Positions 1 to 7,331 of a stretch of DNA of 64,000 nt are shown here, piece by piece. The stretch is taken from positions 1,860,001-1,924,000 of the forward strand of contig NZ_CP159834.1 in the NCBI RefSeq assembly GCF_047730165.1, in the 5' to 3' direction. The position numbers and the translations under genes are program-made. Numbering within the stretch: the first letter of the stretch is position 1; every line of letters starts with the position of its first letter. The notes below the pieces were generated by a model. That model did no database searches. It saw only the letters and a program-made list of their open reading frames with translations, and was not told where the DNA came from. This DNA is from Patiriisocius sp047730165 (GTDB taxonomy: Bacteria > Bacteroidota > Bacteroidia > Flavobacteriales > Flavobacteriaceae).

Positions 1-166
1 CAGCTCCCCAATTCAAAAAGTTGTCAGCAAACCACCGTAACAGACCCTCCAAGAAAAGTGATAAGAATAATAATAGGATGTACAAAACGATGTAAGTGAA
101 AATAAATCGGAATATGAGTTTATTCATAAATTTCCAATGTTCTTTGTATTCTTGAGATAAAATCAT
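1..166 (-). CDS. Membrane protein, N-terminal part (cut by window edge)
   Basis: The frame is open from an ATG at 166 to the window edge, giving 55 codons that begin MILSQEYKEHWKFMNKLIFR. After a short charged start comes a strongly hydrophobic helix (about residues 19-40) followed by a Trp-containing stretch. The RFxFxYxxLY pattern resembles the start of DoxX-like membrane proteins that are common as hypothetical genes in Flavobacteriia, but too little is present to be sure. A second Met at 127 is an alternative start. It lies directly left of a full recombination repeat (206-412), so it is the outermost visible cassette gene of the array. Function unknown. Confidence 0.55.
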   Translation of the reverse strand, partial: MILSQEYKEHWKFMNKLIFRFIFTYIVLYILLLFLSLFLEGLLRWFADNFLNWGA

Positions 167-205
167 TTAGGTAAATTGTTGAACTCAGAGTGATTATTTC
201 AGCTT

Positions 206-412
206 GTTGCTAACGTTTAGTATATGAGCAGTGCGGATGAAGAATGGCGATAGCCATTCGGTAGGGCACAAGCTGATTTTTACAAATTTCGATTATTAAT
301 TTTTTTTTGGGGAATATGTCGAATTTGTTAAAATTCGGCGGTCTCCCAAATATACCCGAACTTTTAATTAAGCACAAACTCCCGCATTGCTTATATATGT
401 TGTTGTGCAACG
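206..412. repeat. attC-like site R1 (long class)
   Basis: Left end GTTGCTAACGTTTAGTATATG; right end TTATATATGTTGTTGTGCAACG. The ends are imperfectly complementary and could fold into one long hairpin; the inner arms GCAGTGCGG (228-236) and CCGCATTGC (382-390) also pair. Inside is a small stem GAATGGC/GCCATTC with loop GATA near 242-259. At 207 bp it belongs with R5 in a long class, sharing the internal 13-mer TTTGTTAAAATTC (324-336) and an AGCACAAAC segment near the right arm. Confidence 0.75.
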
Positions 413-421
413 GTTATCTCG

Positions 422-901
422 CTAACCTAATCCGCCATATTTGTACCCAATAATTTCTTTATTAGTTAAATTAACTTTGATTTCAAAATAGCATCTACCT
501 CCATCAGATGTATTTGTTCGTTCTCTTCTTAAATCATAAATTTCCCCCAAGTCGTTATTACAAAAGAAATTAATCCAGATCAATTTTTCGCCTTCTTCAT
601 TCAACGCAGCAACATATTGTCTGTCATATTGATATTTGTTTTCGTCATATTCATTTTTCGTAGCAGAACGCCATTCAGATATTGTTTTTTCAACACGCCC
701 TTTTATTACATTTTCTACAAAAATTATTTCTTCGTGCGATAATGTTGTCGGTTCAGCATCAACAAACAGAGGGTATGTTTCGTTTGGATTAAATTCTAAA
801 ATATAATATTCAGAGTTACCTATTATGCCAACATTTGAGTTCTTTCGTAGTGATTTACACGATACGGCTAAAATCAGAAACACAAATATTAATTTTCTCA
901 C
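422..901 (-). CDS. Small lipoprotein, cassette gene, function unknown
   Basis: I choose a GTG start at 901, giving about 159 residues that begin with a lipoprotein signal peptide (hydrophobic LIFVFLILAVSC, lipid Cys at residue 15). The longer frame from an ATG at 940 would translate the recombination repeat itself and put the signal peptide inside the protein, so it is rejected. The mature part is polar, Asn/Glu/Tyr rich, with no recognised domain. It ends in YKYGGLG and contains CYFEIKVNLTNKEIIGY, a beta-rich pattern seen in small Bacteroidota lipoproteins. The stop lies 9 bp from R1 and the start 17 bp from R2, so the gene fills its cassette. Confidence 0.7.
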   Translation of the reverse strand: MRKLIFVFLILAVSCKSLRKNSNVGIIGNSEYYILEFNPNETYPLFVDAEPTTLSHEEIIFVENVIKGRVEKTISEWRSATKNEYDENKYQYDRQYVAALNEEGEKLIWINFFCNNDLGEIYDLRRERTNTSDGGRCYFEIKVNLTNKEIIGYKYGGLG

Positions 902-918
902 AATGTTTATTTTTAACT

Positions 919-1060
919 GTTGCACAACGTGTTTGTACAAGATTTTTTGCGGCGGTTAGGCAGCTAATTTACTAAATAATAACAGACAAAGAAAGTACGC
1001 GAGTACTTTCGTAAGTGAGCCAGAAATAAAGCAATTAATTTTGTACGGTGTTGGCTACCG
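919..1060. repeat. attC-like site R2
   Basis: Left end GTTGCACAACGTGTTTGTAC, right end TTGTACGGTGTTGGCTACCG, imperfectly complementary. An internal 8-bp stem GAAAGTAC/GTACTTTC with loop GCGA lies at 991-1010. The 12-mer ACTTTCGTAAGT (1005-1016) is shared exactly with R7 (6299-6310). Confidence 0.75.
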
Positions 1061-1114
1061 TTTTTTTTAATTCAGATTATTAATTTAAAATTCAGCATAT
1101 TTTGAAAGTTCGTA

Positions 1115-1636
1115 TTAATTTAAACTATCTTTTTGTATTCCTTCTTTTTTGTTCAATAATGGGTTCTCTACTTGGATTTTTTGTTCACTCTTACTTTCGT
1201 CAGTCTTCCAAAATTCAAGAGTTAGAACTGTTATTAAAAAACTCAAAACACTAATTATGGCAGCAAATATTATTAGTTTTTTTCCGATTTTAGTTTCAAA
1301 TGTCTTAAGGCGCAAGTCTAAGTCAAGTAATTTGTCGGCTTTTTCTTCACGTTTATTTTTTTTAATTCTTTCATTTTCTTTGTCTTTTTCAATTTTAGTA
1401 AACCCTCCGTTTTTTAAAAAAGGTTTTATCATTCCTGTAGATTGTATTCCTTCTTTTTTTCTAAAACGTATAAAGTCTTTTATTAATTCTGGTTTTTCTC
1501 TTCTAATTTCTGAAATAATGTTTTCGACTTGGTCAATATTTAATTGTTTAAAAACATATTCTTGTAATCCTTCTTTTTCAAAGTGTGATTCAGGATGATT
1601 GCTTATATGTTCTAAAAGTAAATCTTTATCATTCAT
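1115..1636 (-). CDS. Hypothetical membrane-anchored protein, cassette gene
   Basis: 173 residues from an ATG at 1636, with an AAAAGGA stretch just upstream. Residues 1-110 are soluble, highly charged and helical, with a Lys/Glu-rich coiled-coil-like part around 60-110. One strong transmembrane helix follows at about 118-141 (LIIFAAIISVLSFLITVLTL). The C-terminal tail of about 30 residues is polar. No catalytic motif or known family is recognised. The antisense frame across it is a low-complexity shadow. It sits alone between R2 and R3, 54 bp and 24 bp from them, as a single-gene cassette. Confidence 0.65.
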   Translation of the reverse strand: MNDKDLLLEHISNHPESHFEKEGLQEYVFKQLNIDQVENIISEIRREKPELIKDFIRFRKKEGIQSTGMIKPFLKNGGFTKIEKDKENERIKKNKREEKADKLLDLDLRLKTFETKIGKKLIIFAAIISVLSFLITVLTLEFWKTDESKSEQKIQVENPLLNKKEGIQKDSLN

Positions 1637-1660
1637 TCCTTTTGAGTGTGATTGGCAATG

Positions 1661-1797
1661 GTTGCCAACGGTTTGTATATGAAAAGTAGTGGCTTAAAAT
1701 GTACTATTTTTCAGTTTATTACTATTTTTTATTGATTTGCTCATACTTTAGATTTAGCGCTGAAAAAGCTATTTTTTATATACATTGTTGGCAAATC
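1661..1797. repeat. attC-like site R3
   Basis: Left end GTTGCCAACGGTTTGTATATG, right end TATATACATTGTTGGCAAAT. The arms pair strongly (GTTGCCAAC with its near complement near 1787-1795, and GTATATG with its complement). The interior is AT-rich. Confidence 0.8.
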
Positions 1798-1824
1798 GTT
1801 TTACTATATTAAAACTTTTCAGTT

Positions 1825-2778
1825 CTATATAAAGTTTCCATTTTCATCATAATATTTCCATTCCCCAGTTCGTTCTCCATTTTCATATTTTCCAATATTA
1901 TGTAACTGCCCATTTTTGTGATAGAATTTCCATTCCCCAGTTTTTTTTCCATTTTCATATTTTCCAATATTATGTAACTGCCCATTTTCGTGATAGAATT
2001 TCCATTCCCCAGTTTTTTTTCCATTTTCATTTTTTCCAATATTATATAACTGCCCATTTTCGTGATAGGATTTCCATTCACCAATAGGTTGACCATTTTC
2101 CCATTTTCCTATTAGAGATAACTGCCCATTTTCATAATAATATTTCATTTCACCCTTAAGAAATCCATTCTCATATTTAAGAATAGACTCTAACTGCCCA
2201 TTTTCATAATAATATTTCCATTCCCCAGTTCGTTCTCCATTTTCCAATTTTCCAATTTCATTACCCTTATCTTCAAGATTCGAAACATACATTGTGCTAA
2301 ATGTAAATTCTTCAAGATCAAGATCAAATTCTTTGTTATTAACGTATATTTCCCAATTACTCACCGGACCGTCTGTTAATTTCCCCATTTGATATTCACC
2401 TTTACAAGATTCCTGTACCACTGGCTCAACAATAAATACAAAACTTTTCCAATCTGGAAAATTCACACAATGAAGTCCATTAAGATCTCCTTCATTATCG
2501 TACATTTGATTTATTAATGCTGGAGCTTCTCCATCTTCAGTTGTAGCTAATTTTGCAGTTCCCACTTTGAGTCCAATAAAGTTAAATTCTGATATTAGGT
2601 CAAGACTACCTTGAGTGTACTTTATACGAATAGAACCTTTATCTGTCACTCCTTGCCTTTGACTTTTGTAATAAGTTATAGCTCCTTTAACTGTTTCTTC
2701 ACACTTTGGTGTAAAAGTTTGGGCTGAAATACCTGTGCTTAAAGCTATAGAGAGGATAAGGAAGATTAATTTTCTCAT
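1825..2778 (-). CDS. Secreted MORN-repeat (YwqK-like) protein, cassette gene
   Basis: 317 residues. Residues 1-20 are a Sec signal peptide ending ISAQ. Residues 21-175 form an N-domain that I do not recognise. From about residue 177 to the end there are five to six units of a 24-residue MORN-like repeat with core YxENGQLxxIGKxENGxxxGEWK. This repeat type is annotated in Bacteroidota as the YwqK-family 'toxin-antitoxin antitoxin', a label with little functional support; the repeats are likely a beta-sheet ladder. The unit is 72 bp, and neighbouring units are nearly identical at the DNA level, so copy number could change by slippage. A second MORN protein lies outside the array at 42526-43215. 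Confidence 0.8.
   Translation of the reverse strand: MRKLIFLILSIALSTGISAQTFTPKCEETVKGAITYYKSQRQGVTDKGSIRIKYTQGSLDLISEFNFIGLKVGTAKLATTEDGEAPALINQMYDNEGDLNGLHCVNFPDWKSFVFIVEPVVQESCKGEYQMGKLTDGPVSNWEIYVNNKEFDLDLEEFTFSTMYVSNLEDKGNEIGKLENGERTGEWKYYYENGQLESILKYENGFLKGEMKYYYENGQLSLIGKWENGQPIGEWKSYHENGQLYNIGKNENGKKTGEWKFYHENGQLHNIGKYENGKKTGEWKFYHKNGQLHNIGKYENGERTGEWKYYDENGNFI
1835..2255. repeat. 72-bp in-frame tandem repeat
   Basis: The segment CATTCCCCAG recurs at about 1931 and 2003, a 72-bp period. About five to six units encode the MORN ladder of the surrounding gene; the middle units are almost identical. Confidence 0.8.
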
Positions 2779-2888
2779 AATTTTTGGTTAATTATATTTT
2801 CTATAAAAACAATATGTGGTCAACTTTTGAAGAAGACAGTTTTTTTAGTTTGGTTAATATTTCGATTATTTCTTGGTTCATCTCAAAT

Positions 2889-3027
2889 GTTTGCCAACGT
2901 TTAGTGTATGGGCTGTGGCGTGTTCAGTCACAGACCAATATCAAAAGGGTACTTTTCATTGGAAAATCCGAAGGATTTTTCAAGTAGGGTAGGACAAGCC
3001 ATAGCTTATACACCTTGTTAGCACACG
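2889..3027. repeat. attC-like site R4
   Basis: Left end GTTTGCCAACGTTTAGTGTATG, right end TTATACACCTTGTTAGCACACG. GGGCTGTGG (2910-2918) pairs with its near complement around 2997-3005. Internal 7-bp stem AAAATCC/GGATTTT with loop GAA at 2963-2979, followed by AAGTAGG. Confidence 0.8.
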
Positions 3028-3353
3028 TTCTTTATTTTTTAAGTCAGATTGACACGCTTTCTGGCTCGTACTTTTTATTAAGTATCCAATATAGTCATAA
3101 CCATTTAAAGTCCGTTACGGTATTCCGTAGTACGTTTCTCCTCTGGTATTCGATCAGATTAAAATCGGTTGAGAAGTAGAGAGGTTCAGTCTTACATTTT
3201 AACAATAAAAAAAACCCGAATCCATTCCGTCGTTTTTATCCGTCAGAGTAAAATCCGGCGCAATGATTTTCAGTTCTAGTTAAGTTTTTCTTTTTCTCCT
3301 AAAAACCGAAAAAAAATCCGATTGGATTTCTGCAATTTTAGGCTTGGTAAACT
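3028..3353. other. Cassette without a reading frame
   Basis: This 326-bp block lies between R4 and R5. On the minus strand the only ATG frames end within 8-9 codons, and no frame above 60 codons lies inside it on either strand. I see no tRNA, IS end or strong terminator. It could carry a promoter or small RNA, or be a decayed gene; the sequence does not decide. Confidence 0.55.
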
Positions 3354-3557
3354 GTGTGCTAACGTTAAGTATAAGAAATCGTAGGGCAGGTGATAAGCAC
3401 TTTCGTTTCGGTTTATTACTGAGCTAAATATAAATATTTTGCTTTTATCTTTTCTACTATAAACGCCAAATTTTATATTTAGCGGACTTTGTTAAAATTC
3501 ACAGACCTTTCGGTTTAGCACAAACGCCCTATGTTTTTTATACAATGTTACCACACG
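3354..3557. repeat. attC-like site R5 (long class)
   Basis: Left end GTGTGCTAACGTTAAGTATAAG, right end TTTATACAATGTTACCACACG; GTAGGGC near 3381 pairs with GCCCTA near 3527. It shares TTTGTTAAAATTC (3488-3500) and an AGCACAAACGCCC-like segment with R1, defining a roughly 205-bp class. Confidence 0.75.
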
Positions 3558-3563
3558 TTTTTA

Positions 3564-4670
3564 TTAATTGATATCTCCACCAACCGATAAACCACTAGGC
3601 ACTCCATCAGGAACAGTCTTGTCAAAATTTTCATCATTAAGTGTTCTTAAAAATGCAACTATTGCATCAACTTCATTTTCGTCAAAATTGAGTCTTTGAG
3701 CATCTTCGTCGTTTTGTTCAAAATTATTATAAAAATTAACTGCTTCTTCTAATGTTGAGAAAGTTCCATTATGAAAGTAAGGTCCTGTGACTGATAAGTT
3801 TCTTAAGGTTGGTGTTCTAAATTTACCGTTAACACCATTGTCATTAATACCATCATCTTCTATTCCTAAATCGTGTAATTCGTAGTCCGAAAACATAGGA
3901 CCTCCGTGACAAGCAGTGCAATTCATTTCAAGAAAACTATTAAGACCTCTTATTTCAAAACTAGTTAAAGCGTTTACATCTCCTCTGGCATATTGGTCAA
4001 ACCTACTGTTATTTGCAATAATTGTTCGCTCATAGGCCGCAATGGCTTTGCTAATTTTATCTCCATCTATCGCATTAGGTGAACCAAAAGCATCATTAAA
4101 CATAGTTACGTATTCAGGAATATTTGCTAACCTCTGCGAAACAATTGCAATAGCATTTTCCTCGGAATATGCGTTACCTCGCATTTCAGGCATTGATTTG
4201 ATGGGTTCTAAAGATTGTTCCTCCAAAGAACTCACTCTGTTGTCCCAAAACATAGCGGTGTTGCTTGGGTCATAGTTTCCATTTACATCTATTCCGTTAA
4301 ACGCAGAATTTATTATTGTATTTGCATTTCTATCAACAATTGCTCCTCCTGTTCTTACTTCTCCTAAACCACTTCCACCAACACCTATACTTCTTGCTAA
4401 ATTATCCCCCCAACCTTTATCAGGATGATGACAAGTTGCACAAGCTACATCAAAGTTTCCTGATAATACAGGGTCCCAAAACAATTTCCTCCCTAATTCA
4501 ACTTTTTCAGAGGTAGTTGGATTATCAACAGGGTCTATTACAAATTCGGGTAAAGCACCTATTCTTTCATCAATCGGTACATAAACTCCCTCATCAGTCG
4601 AGCAGGACACGGAAAATAGTAATAAGAGTAAAAAATAAATTGGATATATGTTCTTAAAGATTAATTTCAT
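3564..4670 (-). CDS. Di-heme cytochrome c peroxidase lipoprotein
   Basis: 368 residues, close to the usual length of the bacterial di-heme CcpA/MauG family. It starts with a lipoprotein signal peptide (lipid Cys at about 23, FSVSC). Two c-type heme sites are visible: CATCH at 77-81 and CTACH at 251-255. The family motif FRTPTLRNLSVTGPYFHNGTFSTLEEAV (about 284-311) is also present. Such enzymes reduce hydrogen peroxide in the periplasm or oxidise other substrates; the substrate cannot be told from sequence. The beta-barrel gene just upstream (4682-5206) is 11 bp away with no repeat between, so the two form one two-gene cassette and probably one transcript. Confidence 0.9.
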   Translation of the reverse strand: MKLIFKNIYPIYFLLLLLFSVSCSTDEGVYVPIDERIGALPEFVIDPVDNPTTSEKVELGRKLFWDPVLSGNFDVACATCHHPDKGWGDNLARSIGVGGSGLGEVRTGGAIVDRNANTIINSAFNGIDVNGNYDPSNTAMFWDNRVSSLEEQSLEPIKSMPEMRGNAYSEENAIAIVSQRLANIPEYVTMFNDAFGSPNAIDGDKISKAIAAYERTIIANNSRFDQYARGDVNALTSFEIRGLNSFLEMNCTACHGGPMFSDYELHDLGIEDDGINDNGVNGKFRTPTLRNLSVTGPYFHNGTFSTLEEAVNFYNNFEQNDEDAQRLNFDENEVDAIVAFLRTLNDENFDKTVPDGVPSGLSVGGDIN

Positions 4671-4681
4671 TTCAAATATTA

Positions 4682-5206
4682 TTAGAAGTTGTAATATATA
4701 CTTAACCCAAGTGTTGTTCCTAGGTTATTTAATTGGTTAACATTAAGTTGTACATTAATATTTTTAAAAATATAATATCCAACACCTAAATTGGCTGTAT
4801 AACCAAATTCGTTGAAAGTAGATTGAATAGTTCCTTCTATTAATTGCGTTGAAAATTTTTCGTGAGCATAAAGTCCACCTACATTTAGAGTTGTATAAAA
4901 AGGTCTATCTTTTATATTGAAGAGGTTGTAATAAACACCCACCCCTAAGTCTATCAATGTTATAGAAGAACCCGATCCATCTACATCGGTTGAAAAGCCA
5001 GTAGTTCCGTAATATCTTAGTTTATCCTTATTTTTAAAAAAATAGTTTGCTTCGACACCAACTAAGGTTGAGTAACTATTGTTTAGTTCACTACCTGCAG
5101 GAATAAAATCTCCCTTTAGCCCTATTTGCCAATTTCTGTCTTGTCCATATGTATTATATATCAGGCTAAAGAAAATTATAATTATCAGAAATTTTTGCTT
5201 ATTCAT
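4682..5206 (-). CDS. Outer-membrane beta-barrel protein
   Basis: 174 residues with a signal peptide (hydrophobic LIIIIFFSLIYNTYGQ, cut near residue 21). The mature part has alternating hydrophobic strands and many Gly/Tyr residues, with paired motifs such as LIDLGVGVYYNLF and NLGVGYYIFKNINVQLNVNQ, and ends in the aromatic YYNF typical of outer-membrane barrels. Length fits an eight-strand OmpX/OmpW-like barrel, but no ligand can be inferred. It is the first gene of a two-gene cassette with the di-heme peroxidase downstream. R6, reduced to its left half, lies 42 bp upstream. Confidence 0.75.
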   Translation of the reverse strand: MNKQKFLIIIIFFSLIYNTYGQDRNWQIGLKGDFIPAGSELNNSYSTLVGVEANYFFKNKDKLRYYGTTGFSTDVDGSGSSITLIDLGVGVYYNLFNIKDRPFYTTLNVGGLYAHEKFSTQLIEGTIQSTFNEFGYTANLGVGYYIFKNINVQLNVNQLNNLGTTLGLSIYYNF

Positions 5207-5248
5207 GTGATGAAAACGTTGTTGATTTTGTTTTATTGTTTGTCAAAT

Positions 5249-5284
5249 GTGTGGTAACGGTCTTGTATAAGAATAGTGGCGGCT
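5249..5284. repeat. Truncated attC-like site R6 (left half only)
   Basis: TGTGTGGTAACGGTCTTGTATAAG matches the left ends of R3 and R7. No matching right arm (TGTTGNNNCACG) follows; the stop codon of the next gene starts immediately. About 100 bp of the site seems lost. Confidence 0.6.
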
Positions 5285-6205
5285 TTAAGTCCACATACCT
5301 TTCAGCTTAGACCAAAGTTTGTTTTTATTACTGTTATTCGTTTTGGCAGATACTCCGCCATTATTTTTATACGTTGTTGCCACCAGTTTTTCTTCATTTT
5401 CAGTGTTAAGTAGTTGTTCAATTTCTCCTTCTTCCCAAGTCCATAAATGACTGCTCTTTTCGTCTGCCCAAAATCCTTCAAATTTGGTTTCAATCGATTC
5501 TTTTGAAAACACTTTTTCATTTATTGCTATAAAAAAAAAGAAATAGTCCCAACTGATAGCAAAGAGTATTGATTTGTTATTATCATAAATGTAATAATCC
5601 TTAATGTCAATTTTCTCGCTGAAATCATTTGGTGTTAAGCCATTCAGGTCAATTGTTTTTTTGTTTTCATAAAATTCGTCTTCTACATCTACTTCATAAA
5701 TTCCATTTGATATTAGAATTTCAAAAATTGACGATTTAGTAAAAAAGTCAAACGCACCTTCTGACGGATGCCAAATATTGTTCTTGTCCGAAAATTGATT
5801 TAAAATCTCCAATAAGTCTTCGCGTTGTAATTTCTTTTTAAAAGCTCCAATTGAAGTCATTAAGGCTTTATTAAGCTCTTTATTGTCATTCAGTTTTGTG
5901 TTTTGAATTACTTCTTTCCAAGTTACTTTCTTTCCGTTTTGAGATATTTCTTCATCTGATGGATAGCATTCATTGGGTGAATATATTGTCACATTTGAGT
6001 GATTTCCAATTTTCTCAAAAAGCTTATCCTTTTTTCGAGCTTCTTCGATTGAGATTACTTTTTTCGAGCTATTTGATTCACAATGTTCTTTGTCAAGTTT
6101 GAAAAATGGCAGAAGTCCTATGTAAACCCTATCAAATTCAGAGTAATGTTTCAACACAGGTGTTTCTTCGTCTGGATATAGGTTCTTATTTTCTATTTCG
6201 CTCAT
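5285..6205 (-). CDS. Hypothetical soluble protein, cassette gene
   Basis: 306 residues from the ATG at 6205. The longer frame from 6223 adds residues encoded by the repeat R7 and is not used. The protein is acidic, without signal peptide or membrane helix, and contains Trp/Phe-rich stretches (ISWDYFFFFIAINEKVF; FEGFWADEKSSHLWTWEEGE). That second half recalls small DUF-type cytoplasmic proteins found in cassettes and near toxin/immunity loci, but I do not recognise a family. Its last codons (ending KGMWT) abut the broken site R6, so the C-terminus may have been altered by the deletion that removed half of the repeat. Confidence 0.65.
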   Translation of the reverse strand: MSEIENKNLYPDEETPVLKHYSEFDRVYIGLLPFFKLDKEHCESNSSKKVISIEEARKKDKLFEKIGNHSNVTIYSPNECYPSDEEISQNGKKVTWKEVIQNTKLNDNKELNKALMTSIGAFKKKLQREDLLEILNQFSDKNNIWHPSEGAFDFFTKSSIFEILISNGIYEVDVEDEFYENKKTIDLNGLTPNDFSEKIDIKDYYIYDNNKSILFAISWDYFFFFIAINEKVFSKESIETKFEGFWADEKSSHLWTWEEGEIEQLLNTENEEKLVATTYKNNGGVSAKTNNSNKNKLWSKLKGMWT

Positions 6206-6213
6206 TTTTAAAA

Positions 6214-6352
6214 TTGGTGGCAACGGTCTTGTATATGGTTTGTTGCGTTTTCAAGCGATTAATTTAGTAAATAAAAACCGAATATAAAATCCGCGAGGAC
6301 TTTCGTAAGTAGGCTAAAACTAGCAATAAATTATATACGGTGTTGTAACACG
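6214..6352. repeat. attC-like site R7
   Basis: Left end TTGGTGGCAACGGTCTTGTATATG, right end TTATATACGGTGTTGTAACACG; TTGTTGCG and a GCAATAA segment form inner arms. It is the closest relative of R2, sharing ACTTTCGTAAGT and TACGGTGTTG. Confidence 0.8.
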
Positions 6353-6364
6353 TATTTTAACTTC

Positions 6365-7270
6365 TTAATATTGCTTAAAAAATTCCCATATTTGATTATA
6401 AGCAACACTCTCTGTTTGTTCGTCGGTAAAGCCATGACCAGTATTTAATGCTATCAGATATTTTATTTCATGATTATCATCACAATTAGAGAATGTGAAT
6501 GAATTTAAAACGGTATTTCCCCAATTAAGATCTTCTTGAATTGCAGTTGAATTGCAGTTGAAATGATTAGCCCAATTAAGAGCACTATTCTGCGCTGACA
6601 TAAATGTTCCAACAGAACTTACCCCTCCATTTAAGGGAATTATGCCATCAACTTCTCCGTTAACCTGAAAAACAGACATTGCTTTAGTAGGTGTTAGATC
6701 TCCTGTACTTAAGATTTGTTGGCTAAAAAGAGGAGCTATAGCATTGAAATGACTTGTAGATTTCCCTAACAGGTTTACCATCCCCGAACCATTTGAAAAG
6801 CCTATGGCGTACGCTTTGGATGTGTCTATTAATGGAGAGGTTACTAATTGGTCGATAATTAAATCTACAAATTCTACATCATCAGCATTAGTAGGTTCAG
6901 AGCCTAAATTCCAAAACCCGCCATTACTTCCATTATTTGAATGTCCATTGGGAAAAACTCCAATAAATTCTTCAGAATTTATTAGTTCAATTATGTTGTT
7001 ATTGTACAAGAAATCTTGTCCAGAACCTCCTGCTCCGTGAAAAAAGAATACAATTGGGTAAGATAACGAACTATTTAAATTTTGGGGTGTTTTTATATAC
7101 ACTAATCTTGGAACAGAATTTCCGTCAATTGTTTGATTAATCGTCATTTCATTTGTTCCACCTGTTAAATTTAAAATACCTGTTGTATCTACGATATCTG
7201 TTATCTTGTCGTCTTTGTTACAGCTTTGAATTAAGGTAATACAAAAAGCTATGATAATTATTTTTTTCAT
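6365..7270 (-). CDS. Esterase lipoprotein, PHB-depolymerase/LpqC-like alpha/beta-hydrolase
   Basis: 301 residues with a lipoprotein signal (Cys17 after LIQS). The alpha/beta-hydrolase features are complete: oxyanion loop HGAGGSG (78-84), nucleophile elbow GFSNG with Ser159, probable acid Asp208 (NGEVDG) and His279 (NTGHGF). The pattern matches the polyhydroxybutyrate-depolymerase-like/feruloyl-esterase group (COG3509), whose members cleave short esters outside the cytoplasm. The lipid anchor suggests an envelope location. A role with the phasin locus at the other end of the window is not supported by anything except the family name. It is a single-gene cassette between R7 and half-site R8. 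Confidence 0.85.
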   Translation of the reverse strand: MKKIIIIAFCITLIQSCNKDDKITDIVDTTGILNLTGGTNEMTINQTIDGNSVPRLVYIKTPQNLNSSLSYPIVFFFHGAGGSGQDFLYNNNIIELINSEEFIGVFPNGHSNNGSNGGFWNLGSEPTNADDVEFVDLIIDQLVTSPLIDTSKAYAIGFSNGSGMVNLLGKSTSHFNAIAPLFSQQILSTGDLTPTKAMSVFQVNGEVDGIIPLNGGVSSVGTFMSAQNSALNWANHFNCNSTAIQEDLNWGNTVLNSFTFSNCDDNHEIKYLIALNTGHGFTDEQTESVAYNQIWEFFKQY

Positions 7271-7286
7271 TTTATGTCCTTTTTTT

Positions 7287-7319
7287 ATGTTATAACGTTT
7301 GGTGTATGATTCGTTGCGG
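7287..7319. repeat. Truncated attC-like site R8 (left half only)
   Basis: ATGTTATAACGTTTGGTGTATG followed by ATTCGTTGCGG matches the left ends of R1 and R7. The right arm is missing and the TonB-receptor stop codon follows 12 bp later. Confidence 0.6.
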
Positions 7320-7331
7320 CAAAATATGTGT

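Noticed and set aside
1149..1598. Plus-strand 149-codon frame
   Set aside because: It is antisense to the better minus-strand gene, with a Ser/Phe-rich composition typical of a shadow.
6365..7270. Linking the PHB-depolymerase-like lipoprotein to the granule locus
   Set aside because: It is 50 kb away, exported and lipid-anchored, so it cannot reach cytoplasmic granules; the link is only in the family name.
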